Assembly: GCF_000817735.3 (NCBI RefSeq)
Contig: NZ_JTJC03000001.1
Location: 753,710-817,709 of the forward strand
Direction of reading: 5' to 3'
DNA length: 64,000 nt
DNA from: Scytonema millei VB511283
Lineage (GTDB): Bacteria > Cyanobacteriota > Cyanobacteriia > Cyanobacteriales > Chroococcidiopsidaceae
The position numbers and the translations under genes are program-made. Numbering within the stretch: position 1 is the first letter of the stretch; every line of letters begins with the position of its first letter. Below are positions 17,521-27,104 of this stretch, piece by piece. The notes below the pieces were generated by a model. That model was not told the origin of the DNA and made no database searches. It saw only the letters and a program-made list of their open reading frames with translations.

Positions 17521-17778
17521 TTAACGATCGCAGTCTTCTTTCGGTGTTAAATCTGAGGGGGGGCGATCGTTACTCCATGCCCACCAGACACAACCGCATT
17601 GACACTGGTAAAACTCTTGCCACTTGCGACAATTATTTTCGGTAAACACGGGCGATCGTCGATTTAGCCAGACTCTTTCTGCTTCGCGGCTACCAGAACG
17701 ACAACGGGGACAACAAAATTCACTGGCATGAGTTGCCTGTTGAGTCCATTGAGGCGGAATCGGTGCAAATGCATCCAT
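17521..17778 (-). CDS. Zinc-ribbon-like small protein
   Basis: 85 residues with two Cys pairs, FCCPRC (about 22-26) and CQCGC (about 59-63), spaced like a zinc ribbon. Trp-rich middle (WQEFYQCQCGCVWWAW) and a charged tail. Several cyanobacterial hypothetical proteins share this layout, but I cannot assign a function. It may bind nucleic acid or protein through zinc. The start is an ATG. The upstream neighbour is divergent (DUF3318). Confidence 0.6.
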   Translation of the reverse strand: MDAFAPIPPQWTQQATHASEFCCPRCRSGSREAERVWLNRRSPVFTENNCRKWQEFYQCQCGCVWWAWSNDRPPSDLTPKEDCDR

Positions 17779-17903
17779 TGAAGAGATAATTTTTTAAGTC
17801 TATTAGTTTATTATCAGCGATCGGCAAACAAGGTGTAGGGTATAGGGTGTGAGGTGTAGTGAGCTTTTGACTTTTAACTTTTGACTTTTTCCAACCCCTA
17901 TTC

Positions 17904-18512
17904 ATGGAACCAACTACTGAAATTCGTCGCCTTCTGGACTTGATGCCTGCTTCTGGTCGGATGTTGACTAAGATTGTCGGCAAGCGGGAGCAAACTAAAG
18001 TTATCGATTATGCTTTTCCTCTGCCGTGGCAGCAAGAACGCCGTATTTTCATTAATTTCGATCTCTGGCGGCGGCTGCCCCAACCACAGCGAGATTTGTT
18101 GCTGTTGCGGACTGTTAGCTGGTTGACGGCAGTAAAGTGGTTTAAACCGGATGTCTATCAAGGAGTTGTCTTAGCTGGGCTTGTGGGGACGGTAGTAGAG
18201 ATCGTGCAGGGGGATGTGGTGGGTACTGTGGCAGCAGGAGCATTAACCGCGATCGCAGGGACTCGGATCTGGCGCAATAACCGCAGTTCTCAGATTGAGG
18301 TAGAAGCAGATGAGGCAGCAGTGCGCGTTGCTGGAAGACGGGGTTATAGTGAGGCGGAGGCGGCTCAACATCTTTTTTCGGCAATTGAAGCGGTGGCACA
18401 GATGGAAGGACGACCGACTTTAGATTTTATGGAACTACTCCGCCGTCAAAATCTGCAAGCGATCGCTGGTCTTTCTGCTGTTGGTATTCCAGAAACTCTC
18501 AGAGAAAAATAA
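17904..18512 (+). CDS. DUF3318 family protein
   Basis: 202 residues, matching the cyanobacterial DUF3318 pattern: RRLLDLMPASGRM at the start, FPLPWQQERRIFINFDLW, then a Trp-containing helix (LLLLRTVSWLTAVKWFKPDVYQ), two hydrophobic segments (about 85-125) and a DEAAVRVAGRRGYSEAEAA region near 133-152. The helix that follows the membrane segments has the look of a membrane-associated peptidase fold without an HExxH. Function is not established for the family. No operon partner is visible. Confidence 0.75.
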   Translation: MEPTTEIRRLLDLMPASGRMLTKIVGKREQTKVIDYAFPLPWQQERRIFINFDLWRRLPQPQRDLLLLRTVSWLTAVKWFKPDVYQGVVLAGLVGTVVEIVQGDVVGTVAAGALTAIAGTRIWRNNRSSQIEVEADEAAVRVAGRRGYSEAEAAQHLFSAIEAVAQMEGRPTLDFMELLRRQNLQAIAGLSAVGIPETLREK

Positions 18513-18867
18513 TATGTATATGACTTACTTAATAAGCACAACGATCGGCTATAAAAAGGGGTTGTCCCGTGCTATTTTTGCTGCTACAATTTAGCATATA
18601 CGCTTTATAATGGGAATATTTGAAGAATTGAAAATTGCAAATATATTTCTATTATATACAGAGTCTATCAAAACTAAATCGCAAAGTCAATATCCCTTTG
18701 TCTTTTTATTCATTACAATTCATTCCTAATAAATTTTATTAGCACCTTTTTCTGCGTAAGTTAGAATTTAAGCCTTAACTTAGCACCAAGACTCATGTAT
18801 TAAACTCGGTGTCAAAAGGTGTCGAAATTATGATTTTAAAAACCCGAATAGCAGAACGCAAATAGTA
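18513..18867. other. Intergenic region upstream of cofH
   Basis: 355 bp, AT-rich, without a credible ORF or repeat array. It presumably holds the cofH promoter. I see no recognisable riboswitch. Confidence 0.5.
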
Positions 18868-20013
18868 ATGATAACTCAAACAATTGAACCTATTCTCGAT
18901 CGCGCCTTATCTGGAAACGATATATCTCCAGCCGAAGGAGTAGAGTTATTACAACAAACTGCACCGGAAGCAATTGCTCTCATCCGCGATACTGCCGATA
19001 AACTCCGCCATCAGCAAGCGGGCGATATCGTTACTTATGTCATTAACCGCAATATCAACTTTACCAATATTTGCGAACAACACTGTAGTTTCTGCGCCTT
19101 TCGTCGCGATGCGGGCGAAGCAGGTTCCTACTGGTTGGAATGGGGACAAATCTTAGAAAAAGCTACCGATGCCGTGCAAAGAGGGGCAACAGAAATTTGT
19201 ATGCAAGGGGGACTTCACCCTACAGCAAAAATAGATGGCAAATCGATGCCATACTATTTGCAATTAGTCAAAACTATTAAAGCAGAATTTCCCCAATTGC
19301 ATTTACATGCTTTTTCTCCCCAAGAAGTGCAATTTATTGCTAGGGAAGACGGTTTGAGCTACGCTACCGTTATCGCTGCTTTGCGGGATGCTGGTGTTGG
19401 TTCAATGCCAGGAACAGCAGCAGAAGTATTGGATGATGATGTTAGGCGAATTCTGTGTCCAGAAAAGATTAACACAGCGACATGGTTAGAAATTGTGAGT
19501 ACGGCACACCGACTTGGCTTAACCACAACCAGTACGATGTTATCTGGACATATTGAAACGCCACAACAGCAGATCCGTCATCTGGAACATTTGCGATCGC
19601 TTCAACAAATTGCGATCGAGCGACAATATCCTGCGAAAATCACAGAATTTATCTTATTACCTTTTGTCGGACAAGAAGCACCTAAGCCTTTAAGAAAGCG
19701 GGTAGGAAGAGATCAACCAGTTTTAGCAGATGCTTTGCTACTCACAGCGATGGCGCGAATTTATTTAGGCAAATGGATTCCCAACCATCAACCGAGTTGG
19801 GTCAAACTCGGACTCGCAGGCGCAACAACAGCTTTAGAATGGGGTTGCAACGATATTGGTGGCACGCTGATGGAAGAACACATTACCACAATGGCAGGCG
19901 CAGTTGGCGGTACTTGCATGGAAGTAGACACACTACAAACAGCGATCGCTTCCCTCAATCGTCCCTACCGTCAAAGAGGTACACTGTATGACAAAATCTC
20001 GTTTGAATTATGA
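18868..20013 (+). CDS. cofH: FO synthase subunit CofH (radical SAM)
   Basis: 381 residues. CofH joins 5-amino-6-(D-ribitylamino)uracil to tyrosine. With CofG it makes the deazaflavin FO, which cyanobacteria use as antenna chromophore of some DNA photolyases and which is also the core of F420. The radical-SAM cluster motif CEQHCSFC lies at about 72-79, followed by [15 protein letters not shown] and the MQGGLHP signature. The C-terminal half has the family's [11 protein letters not shown] and [12 protein letters not shown] stretches. cofG is not in the window, as is common in cyanobacteria where the two subunits are encoded apart. Confidence 0.93.
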   Translation: MITQTIEPILDRALSGNDISPAEGVELLQQTAPEAIALIRDTADKLRHQQAGDIVTYVINRNINFTNICEQHCSFCAFRRDAGEAGSYWLEWGQILEKATDAVQRGATEICMQGGLHPTAKIDGKSMPYYLQLVKTIKAEFPQLHLHAFSPQEVQFIAREDGLSYATVIAALRDAGVGSMPGTAAEVLDDDVRRILCPEKINTATWLEIVSTAHRLGLTTTSTMLSGHIETPQQQIRHLEHLRSLQQIAIERQYPAKITEFILLPFVGQEAPKPLRKRVGRDQPVLADALLLTAMARIYLGKWIPNHQPSWVKLGLAGATTALEWGCNDIGGTLMEEHITTMAGAVGGTCMEVDTLQTAIASLNRPYRQRGTLYDKISFEL

Positions 20014-20047
20014 AATCTTCTTGACAGAATCGCCTACTACAAATAGC

Positions 20048-20899
20048 CTAGTAAACCTGCGGAACGAAAAACTGTTCGTTGAGGGGTGGACGATGATAGC
20101 CAGTTCCAGGCTTTCTAGGTGGTAGATCGAATGCATCTGGAGTCATATCTTGGTAGGGAATCTTGCTCAAAAGGTGTTGAATTAAGTTCAGTCGCGCCCG
20201 TTTTTTATCATCGGCTTCCACTGTAAACCAAGGAGCTTCTGGAATATTAGTATGAGCTAGCATGACATCCTTAGCTTTAGAATATTCCTCCCAGCGATCG
20301 CGAGCTTCAATATCCATTGGACTAAGTTTCCAGCGCTTAGCTGGATCTTTAACCCGCGCTTGAAAGCGGCGTTCCTGTTCGTCATCGCTGACGGAAAACC
20401 AATATTTCAACAAAATAATTCCCGATCGCACCAGCATTCGCTCAAATTCAGGGCAAGATTGCATAAACTCTTGATATTGCGCCTCAGTGCAAAAACCCAT
20501 CACCCGTTCTACCCCCGCACGATTGTACCAACTGCGATCGAACAGCACAATTTCCCCCGCCGCAGGAAGATGGGCAACATAACGCTGAAAGTACCACTGC
20601 GTCTTTTCCACATCTGAAGGCGTACCCAAAGCCACCACGCGACAGCCACGCGGATTGAGGTATTCCGTCACGCACCCAATTGCGCCTCCCTTTCCTGCTG
20701 CATCTCGTCCTTCAAAAATCAGCGCTACCTTTAAACCTTGATGTTTAACCCAGTACTGCAATTTCACCAACTCCGTTTGCAGTCGTGCCAATTCTTTTTC
20801 GTAAAACTTACCGTTCAGCTTTTTCTTCGATTTGTTCTCTTTGGTGCTGTCAGCAGATTTGACTGCTGCATGAGTTCCATTTCGATCTGTAGCTGACAT
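20048..20899 (-). CDS. ppk2: Polyphosphate kinase 2 (PPK2)
   Basis: 283 residues from the ATG at 20897-20899, which has a clear AGGAG site. A TTG start at 20929 would add 10 residues but has no ribosome site. PPK2 enzymes transfer phosphate between polyphosphate and nucleotides. Motifs: Walker A FEGRDAAGKGG (62-72), lid-region LFDRSWYNRAGVERVMGF (119-136) and KRWKLSPMD, in the order of class I PPK2. The N-terminus is a 40-residue Lys/Ser-rich extension. Direction (NDP to NTP, or NMP to NDP) cannot be read from the motifs alone. Confidence 0.92.
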   Translation of the reverse strand: MSATDRNGTHAAVKSADSTKENKSKKKLNGKFYEKELARLQTELVKLQYWVKHQGLKVALIFEGRDAAGKGGAIGCVTEYLNPRGCRVVALGTPSDVEKTQWYFQRYVAHLPAAGEIVLFDRSWYNRAGVERVMGFCTEAQYQEFMQSCPEFERMLVRSGIILLKYWFSVSDDEQERRFQARVKDPAKRWKLSPMDIEARDRWEEYSKAKDVMLAHTNIPEAPWFTVEADDKKRARLNLIQHLLSKIPYQDMTPDAFDLPPRKPGTGYHRPPLNEQFFVPQVY

Positions 20900-21020
20900 G
20901 GGTTTTTCTCCTAAACGAGTTTTTTTCAAAAAAGTTAACCTATTCTTTCCTTGTCAATATAGTTCGCTTGTACTAATATGCAGTTAAAATTTGAGCGGCG
21001 ATCTCCCATCGAGAAGTAGT

Positions 21021-21527
21021 ATGACAAAACTCAAATCCAACTTAATTCAATTTCCCATCCAGCAGCATCTGGGGCGTTCTAGAGTCGTAACACTACCAGT
21101 ATCTCCCGAACGCCACCAACTGTGTGTAACGGCGATCGCAATCCCAAAGCGAGAGCATCAGGCAATACCACCCTTGCAGCCTCAAATTCCATCAGAATCG
21201 TCTCATAGCGATCGCCCCGAATGGCAGCACTTGGTAGCACAAGCAGACAAAATTAATCAATTAGCCGCAGAACTAGAAGCAGCGATCTTTGGATTAAAAG
21301 CGATCGCCAGCCAATTAGAATACACTCAACGACTATCTACAAGTGCTTGCGAGTATCGCTCAGTAGTTGTACCCCAAGTCAAGCGTCGCAATACAAATAA
21401 ATTCATTTTGACAACCAAAGTCATCGATTTATTTCAAGCTGAAAGAGAAGCGCAACAGCTAGCGCAAACATTGAGACAAAAGACAAAAACCAAGCAAAAA
21501 TTCCCCCTACTGAATTGGCTGTTATAG
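21021..21527 (+). CDS. Hypothetical protein, 168 aa
   Basis: I start it at the ATG at 21021 (GAGAAGT upstream). A TTG at 20991 would add ten residues of poor quality. The product is soluble, with a basic N-terminus (KLKSNLIQF), a Pro/Gln-rich middle, and a C-terminal helical region (ADKINQLAAELEAAIFGLKA, then VIDLFQAEREAQQLAQTL) likely to form a short coiled coil. No family recognised. It is divergent from ppk2. Confidence 0.55.
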   Translation: MTKLKSNLIQFPIQQHLGRSRVVTLPVSPERHQLCVTAIAIPKREHQAIPPLQPQIPSESSHSDRPEWQHLVAQADKINQLAAELEAAIFGLKAIASQLEYTQRLSTSACEYRSVVVPQVKRRNTNKFILTTKVIDLFQAEREAQQLAQTLRQKTKTKQKFPLLNWLL

Positions 21528-21760
21528 ATTAGGGAAGAGTAGTGTTGTCAGTTGTTGGTTGACGGTTGACGGTTGACGGTTGACATTAGAGAGTGACTAG
21601 TGGCTGGTGGCTAGTGGCTAGTAAATGGGGTGTGGGGAAATTTTGAATGCGTGAATGCGTGAATTTTGAGTTGCTCCCTCAGCTTCCTCAGCTCTCTTCT
21701 CCCTGCTCCCCGATCGCTGACAACTGATAACTGACAACTGATAACTGACAAGAGGTAAAG
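21528..21760. repeat. Repeat block between hypothetical and DUF6464 genes
   Basis: Copies of TTGACGGTTGACGGTTGACG, GTGACTAGTGGCTGGTGGC, TGAATGCGTGAATGCGTGAA and TGATAACTGACAACTGATAA fill the whole gap. The last block ends about 15 bp before the GTG start of the next gene. Confidence 0.8.
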
Positions 21761-21765
21761 CACAG

Positions 21766-22068
21766 GTGGGAGCAGCACTCTGGATTCTTGCTTTAGGACT
21801 AATGCCATCATTGCTATCGCTGTGGCTACTGCGCCGAAGAGAGGCGCAAATACAAGCGAGATTTAGGCAAGCGATCGACTTTACCCCTAGAGTCAGAACA
21901 CAGAGAAGCGAACCTACACCACTTCATCGCGATCGCTACTATCTAGAAGGAGTAGGATATCTGGTTGGTGACATCAGCTGTCGCTACAACGCTCGTTCCG
22001 GCTATATTAGATGTGCGGTCAATCCTGAAGGACCCTGTGAGGGTTGTCGCTACTACGAACCGCGATAG
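21766..22068 (+). CDS. DUF6464 family small membrane-anchored protein
   Basis: 100 residues from a GTG start (AGAGGTAAAG upstream). One N-terminal membrane helix (about 4-22) with a RRRE stop-transfer, then a soluble C-terminal part with the family pattern GDISCRYNARSGYIRCAVNP and GPCEGCRYYEPR. The four Cys residues could form disulfides or bind metal. DUF6464 is a cyanobacterial family without known function. The gene precedes a GT39-like gene by 52 bp on the same strand. Confidence 0.75.
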   Translation: MGAALWILALGLMPSLLSLWLLRRREAQIQARFRQAIDFTPRVRTQRSEPTPLHRDRYYLEGVGYLVGDISCRYNARSGYIRCAVNPEGPCEGCRYYEPR

Positions 22069-22123
22069 CTGCTTGAATAATTTATTGGTGTAATTTATTT
22101 GGTGTAAGGGGTGTGGAGGGTTG

Positions 22124-23881
22124 GTGAATTTTACCCAGAGAAGTTGGCTTCAGTGGCTGACACTTTTCGGATGGATAGCGATCGGCACGATTATTAGATT
22201 TATTAATTTGGATGCGAAGCCACCTTGGTCAGATGAATTTGCCACCTTAGTATTCAGTTTAGGTAATAGTTTTCGCAGTGTCCCTTTAGATCGAGCGATC
22301 GCCCTAGACACCCTACTACAACCACTACAGCCTCATCCAGCAGCCAGCTTCGGCGATGTTTTTCACAATTTGATGACAGAGAGTACTCATCCTCCTGTCT
22401 ATTTCCTCTTAAATCACCTGTGGTTGCAGCTATTTCCCTCAGACGAGGGACTAGTCTCATTATGGGCAGCAAGAGCCTTCAGTGCCATTCTGGGAGTGGC
22501 TGCAATTCCTGCTAGTTTTGGTCTGTGCTGGCTAGCTTTTCGTTCCCGCCTGGTAGGACAAATCGCCGCCGCAATGATGGCAGTCTCACCCTATGGCATC
22601 TACCAAGCCCAAGAACCGCGTCACTATACCCTAGCAATCTTAATTATTATTGCTTCTTTGGCTTGCTTAATCGTTGCTACACGCTGTTTAGAGAACCGAA
22701 AACCGATCCCAATTTGGTTAGTCTTCACTTGGGTGGGAATTAACACATTAGGAATCGCCGTTCACTACTTTTTCACCCTCACCCTCTGTGCTGAGGCAAT
22801 AGTTTTGCTTGCCGTGGTGTGGAAACAATTGATGAATTGTAGGGGCGCACAGATGTGCGCCCCTACAATTTCCTACCTCTCACTCATCGCCGTTGCAGCT
22901 GGAACCATCGCTGGGGGTTTAATCTGGTTGCCTTTCTTGCAGAGTATTCCAGATAACCAAATGACAGATTGGATTTATCGCGGTAATCCTTTCGGCAGTA
23001 TTTTAGAAAGCACGGCGAGGTTTTTAGCTTGGATGATTTCAATGCTGTGGCTGCTACCCGTCGAGGGCGTAAGTCAACCAATTGCCCTAGTTTGCGGTGC
23101 AATTGTCATCGTTTTTCTATTTTGGACGTTGCCTATACTCGTTAACGGTTGGAAAATTCAGTTATGGCGATCGCCATCTCGAAGTGGGATTCAAGTTGTA
23201 GGTGGATTTGTTTTGGTAGCAATTGCATTATTTTCGATTGTTACCTATGCCTTGGGTGCAGATTTGAGTATTGCCTCGCGCTATCATTTTGTTTACTTTC
23301 CAGCCTCGATTGCGATTGTCAGCGCAGCATTAGCAATTTGTTGGGATAGCGATCGATTAGTTCGACATGCAGAGTTAAACTGGACTCCTCGTCAGCAGTT
23401 GCGACTCAAATTTCTGCAAACAAGAGGTCGAGTTGCAGTCGTGCTAATTTGGCTGCTAGGTTTCTTTGGCGCTTTAACTGTCGTTTTTAACTTTGGTTAT
23501 CAAAAGATTGAAAGACCCGATCGCCTCGTACCAATTATGCAACAAGGAGCGCAAAATCCAATTTTAATCGCTACAGCTCACTATACTCGCGCACAGGTGA
23601 GAGAACTCATGACACTGGGTTGGCAGTTTAAACATCTGTATGGTTCTCAAGTAAATTCTCCTTTGTTTCTTTTAGCTCAGCACGATCGTAGCTCGAATCG
23701 CTCAGTCGAAACTCTTTACAAAACAATTGCTGAACTACCAAAACCCCTAGATTTATGGGTCGTCAACTTTACTAGCGCCAGGCACGATTTAGAGAAAGGT
23801 AACCATAAAACATGTGTCCCAGATTCACAACGCCGAGCTAAAGTCAATGGCTACCGAGCCAAGCTTTTTCACTGTCAATAA
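22124..23881 (+). CDS. GT39/PMT-like polytopic glycosyltransferase
   Basis: 585 residues with about 11 membrane helices. The first periplasmic loop carries the acidic pair of the dolichyl/undecaprenyl-phosphate-mannosyltransferase (GT39/ArnT-like) group in KPPWSDEF near residue 35, followed by a STHPPVYFLLNHLW stretch typical of these enzymes. It likely transfers sugar from a polyprenyl phosphate on the outer face of the membrane. Acceptor and sugar are unknown. GTG at 22124 is preferred over TTG at 22121 because of the spacing to GGAGG. A 36-bp perfect palindrome is translated in frame in a loop near residue 240. Confidence 0.8.
   Translation: MNFTQRSWLQWLTLFGWIAIGTIIRFINLDAKPPWSDEFATLVFSLGNSFRSVPLDRAIALDTLLQPLQPHPAASFGDVFHNLMTESTHPPVYFLLNHLWLQLFPSDEGLVSLWAARAFSAILGVAAIPASFGLCWLAFRSRLVGQIAAAMMAVSPYGIYQAQEPRHYTLAILIIIASLACLIVATRCLENRKPIPIWLVFTWVGINTLGIAVHYFFTLTLCAEAIVLLAVVWKQLMNCRGAQMCAPTISYLSLIAVAAGTIAGGLIWLPFLQSIPDNQMTDWIYRGNPFGSILESTARFLAWMISMLWLLPVEGVSQPIALVCGAIVIVFLFWTLPILVNGWKIQLWRSPSRSGIQVVGGFVLVAIALFSIVTYALGADLSIASRYHFVYFPASIAIVSAALAICWDSDRLVRHAELNWTPRQQLRLKFLQTRGRVAVVLIWLLGFFGALTVVFNFGYQKIERPDRLVPIMQQGAQNPILIATAHYTRAQVRELMTLGWQFKHLYGSQVNSPLFLLAQHDRSSNRSVETLYKTIAELPKPLDLWVVNFTSARHDLEKGNHKTCVPDSQRRAKVNGYRAKLFHCQ
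22835..22870. repeat. 36-bp palindrome inside the GT39-like gene
   Basis: Perfect 16-bp arms AATTGTAGGGGCGCAC and GTGCGCCCCTACAATT around AGAT. This small repeat type is common in cyanobacterial gaps. Here it codes for NCRGAQMCAPT in a membrane protein loop. Confidence 0.9.
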
Positions 23882-24074
23882 GGAACAATTCCCAAATTCT
23901 ATCAACGATATTCGCGAAGTTGTACGAACTACGGGTAACAAATTAATTTCTGAAAAAACGACAAACGGTTATAACTGAGGTTGTGGTAAAGATGGAAGTA
24001 GTCAAAAATGGCTAGGTAAAATTTTGATGGCAGTGAGGTAAATATTGCGCCATCACTCTGCTGGAGAATAAATT

Positions 24075-25181
24075 GTGCTGGAAGGCTTAGAAGTAATTAA
24101 TTGGCACGCACTCGAACACGCTTACGGTATGGCTGATGATGTACCCGATCTACTCAGAAGTTTAGCCTCCGCTGATGCCCCGTTTCGTCAAGATGCTTTG
24201 TCTAAATTGTACAGTAACATTTATCATCAAGGTACTGTTTTTGAAGCTACAGTATACGCAATACCATTTTTAATAGAATTGATTCAAACTGAAGCAGTAC
24301 AAGATAGAGATAAGATTTTAATTTACTTAGCACATCTAGCACGCGGTCATTCTTATTTAGAAGAACATCAAAACTTATTGTTTTATAGCGACGAATTAGA
24401 TAACCCAGAGTTTCAAGTCCAAATTCAACAAGAAACAACTTGGGCAAGACATGTAAATTATGCTGTCTGTAGCGGTACGAACATTTATCTAAGTTTGCTA
24501 GAACATAACAATTCAAAACTCAGAACTGCTGCACCTTACATCCTAGCTTGCTGCCAACAGCGAGCGTCAGAAATTATTCCTCACTTTAAGCGCTGTTTAG
24601 CGCAAGAACGAAGTCCTCAAGTTAAAGCTAGCTTAATATTAAGTCTGGGCCTTTTGGAGCTGCCGCAACTAGCAAATATAGAACTGTTTATACAATTTCT
24701 GAGTTCTGAGGAAAGCGATCTCGTTCGGTTATCGGCTGCAATGACACTTGTAAGACTAGCAAAAGATAAAACTCCACCAGAAGCCATAGCAATACCGATC
24801 GAAATTATTGAAAATCCCATATCTGTGAGAGAATCGTATGCTCGATTAGCTTGGGCTAATAGCGATGTTATTAGCGATGTTTGCGCTTGCTTATGCTATC
24901 TAGGTGGAGCAGGAAATGTTGTCATTCCAGCCTTAATAAATGCTCTGAACACTGTAGATGGTTATAGTGCTTTAAGTATAGTACGAACGCTACTGTATCT
25001 AGCTTTTAACGGACACAAATTAGCAGATACGATCGAACAAAAGAACGCAGATCTACAAATATCTGTAATAGAGGCGATCGCCTCGTACGATAACGTTTGG
25101 CAGTTCAATAGTAATATGGCGCATCTGCTCGGGTCGTTTGGGTTACCACAGGAGCGAAATCAGTTGCAAGCATTTCTATAA
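24075..25181 (+). CDS. HEAT-repeat protein
   Basis: 368 residues from a GTG start. The N-terminal pattern (INWHALEHAYGMADDVPDLL, then NIYHQGTVFEATVYAIPFL) is shared by a set of bacterial HEAT-repeat proteins. Helical repeats continue through the length (for example KASLILSLGLLELPQLANIE, VRLSAAMTLVRLAKDK). Such proteins are usually protein-binding scaffolds, and some act as immunity or regulatory partners. No catalytic motif is seen, and no toxin-like neighbour. Composition is AT-richer than nearby genes. Confidence 0.72.
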   Translation: MLEGLEVINWHALEHAYGMADDVPDLLRSLASADAPFRQDALSKLYSNIYHQGTVFEATVYAIPFLIELIQTEAVQDRDKILIYLAHLARGHSYLEEHQNLLFYSDELDNPEFQVQIQQETTWARHVNYAVCSGTNIYLSLLEHNNSKLRTAAPYILACCQQRASEIIPHFKRCLAQERSPQVKASLILSLGLLELPQLANIELFIQFLSSEESDLVRLSAAMTLVRLAKDKTPPEAIAIPIEIIENPISVRESYARLAWANSDVISDVCACLCYLGGAGNVVIPALINALNTVDGYSALSIVRTLLYLAFNGHKLADTIEQKNADLQISVIEAIASYDNVWQFNSNMAHLLGSFGLPQERNQLQAFL

Positions 25182-25366
25182 GATAAGTAAAACAAATATT
25201 ATTCAATCGTAGATTATATACAAATTCATCGCTTTTAATCTATCTATTTGATAGACAATCTATAGGTTTAACTGTTGCTACTTATACATAATCTCTGCCG
25301 CAAGTAATAGGGAGTATCTTCTTACGTCATCCCAAAATCATCTCTTACAGATCGGCAAGCCGATAG

Positions 25367-25630
25367 CGAAAATTAGCAGTACCTCCTCAAGAATTTTGGT
25401 TGGGATATGGCGAGACAAGGGAAGAATACTTGTCGTCTGGAGCAGAAGACACGCAGAAGATGTTGGAATTAGCCAAATCTTCAGGACTTACACTAACTGC
25501 AGGCGATCGCATTTTGGATTTTGGCTGTGGTGCATGTAGAATGACTCGTCATTTGCAAAAATACGCGCAGTCATGCGAGATCTGGGGAGTAGTCAGGTGG
25601 GTAACGCCCACCTACAGCAAAAGTAGTTAG
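25367..25630 (+). pseudogene. Truncated class I SAM methyltransferase remnant
   Basis: The frame reads KLAVPPQEFWLGYGETREEY, continues to the SAM-binding motif ILDFGCGACRMTRHL (motif I), and breaks off after CEIWG at a palindromic repeat at 25595-25613, where a full enzyme would need roughly 150 more residues. There is no proper start codon in context: the first possible one is a TTG inside the conserved LGYGE. This is the N-terminal stump of a small-molecule or lipid-type methyltransferase. Confidence 0.7.
25595..25613. repeat. Palindrome at the break point of the methyltransferase remnant
   Basis: Arms AGGTGGG and CCCACCT around TAACG, part of GTCAGGTGGGTAACGCCCAC. It sits where homology to the methyltransferase stops. 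Confidence 0.75.
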
Positions 25631-25632
25631 TG

Positions 25633-26979
25633 CTACTGGCAAACTTGTTGCAGAGTTGGGATGAAATCTGGATAAGAAATTGCTGCGGCTTCAGCTCGAC
25701 TTATAGTTGTCGTACCGCTTGCGTTCAAAGCCGCGATCGCCAAACTCATAGCAATGCGATGATCGGTATAACTATCTACCTCCGTACCCCTTAAAGCTGT
25801 TCCGCCACTAATTTCTAAACCATCGGGTAATTCCGTGACTTTCGCACCCATGCGATTTAACTCGGTTGCCATAGCTGCAAGGCGATCGCTTTCTTTAACC
25901 CGTAATTCTGCTGCATCCCGAATCACCGTCGTACCGTTAGCAAAGACTGCTGCTACTGCTAAAATCGGAATTTCGTCTATTAGACGCGGAATTAAGTCAC
26001 CTGCGATCGTGCACGCTTTTAAATCGCCAGAACGCACCCGCAAATCGGCGACTGGTTCCCCTGCGACAACTCGCTGATTTTCTAGTTGAATATCTGCCCC
26101 CATCATTTCCAAAGCTGCTAAAATCCCTGTGCGCGTAGGGTTAACGCCAACATTTTCAACGACCAATTCTGAATCTGGGACGATCGCCCCAGCCACCAAC
26201 CAAAAAGCAGCCGAACTAATATCACCAGGAACGACTACCTGCTGTCCTTGCAGTTGCGCTGGTCCCGTCACCGTGACACTATGGATTTGGGGATCGACGC
26301 TCAATTGCGCTCCAAAAGCTTGCAACATCCGTTCGCTGTGGTCGCGGGATAAAGCTGGTTCTGTCACCGTTGTTTTTCCCTCAGTCATCAACCCAGCTAG
26401 CAGAATACAAGATTTCACCTGTGCCGAAGCAATGGGAGATTGATAGTGGATTGGCTTGAGGTTTTGCCCTTGAATTGCCAAAGGTGCGAGAGAATTACCC
26501 TTACGTCCCCAAATTTGCGCCCCCATTTGTTGCAAAGGTTTGACGACGCGAGACATGGGACGCGATCGCAACGAACTATCTCCCGTCACTGTAAAAAATC
26601 TTTCTGAATGAGAAGCTAAAATTCCCAACATCAACCGGATCGTTGTCCCAGAGTTGCCTGCATCCAATACGTCTGCTGGTTCCTGCAACTGACCCAAACC
26701 GATCCCTTTCACCCGCACCAAATCTGTATTGAGTTCTGAGATTTCCGCCCCCATTGCCCGGAAACAGCTAGCCGTACTCCTGGGATCTTCCCCCAATAAC
26801 AGCCCTTGAATTTGGGTTTCCCCATTTGCCAGCGCCCCCAGCATCAAAGCCCGATGAGAAATTGATTTATCGCCAGGAACCCGAATGCGACCGCGCAAGC
26901 AAAACCCTGTCTGGGGTCTAGTGACAATCAGATTTTGCTGGCGATCGATAGTTTCAACTGCGAACGGAGAAGCCAACAT
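25633..26979 (-). CDS. aroA: 3-phosphoshikimate 1-carboxyvinyltransferase (EPSP synthase)
   Basis: 448 residues, normal family length. It condenses shikimate 3-phosphate with phosphoenolpyruvate, step six of the shikimate pathway. Motifs in order: [14 protein letters not shown] near the start, [29 protein letters not shown], and the C-terminal [19 protein letters not shown] and [12 protein letters not shown]. All key Lys, Arg and Asp/Glu positions are visible. It lies 125 bp downstream of the NRPS gene on the same strand but looks like an ordinary housekeeping gene. A link through aromatic precursors would be speculation. Confidence 0.97.
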   Translation of the reverse strand: MLASPFAVETIDRQQNLIVTRPQTGFCLRGRIRVPGDKSISHRALMLGALANGETQIQGLLLGEDPRSTASCFRAMGAEISELNTDLVRVKGIGLGQLQEPADVLDAGNSGTTIRLMLGILASHSERFFTVTGDSSLRSRPMSRVVKPLQQMGAQIWGRKGNSLAPLAIQGQNLKPIHYQSPIASAQVKSCILLAGLMTEGKTTVTEPALSRDHSERMLQAFGAQLSVDPQIHSVTVTGPAQLQGQQVVVPGDISSAAFWLVAGAIVPDSELVVENVGVNPTRTGILAALEMMGADIQLENQRVVAGEPVADLRVRSGDLKACTIAGDLIPRLIDEIPILAVAAVFANGTTVIRDAAELRVKESDRLAAMATELNRMGAKVTELPDGLEISGGTALRGTEVDSYTDHRIAMSLAIAALNASGTTTISRAEAAAISYPDFIPTLQQVCQ

Positions 26980-27104
26980 GGGGATAAACTAACAGATTGA
27001 GTGCGCTTGTTAGTTTATCTTGTTTGCCGACTCTGCGATCGCCTAAGTGCAAATATAGAAAGAAAAATCATTCACCACTTGTAAGTATGGGAATTCCCTG
27101 CTCC

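Noticed and set aside
25633-26979. aroA as a member of the NRPS gene cluster
   Set aside because: It is an ordinary, complete EPSP synthase. Same strand and a 125-bp gap are not enough to tie it to the locus.
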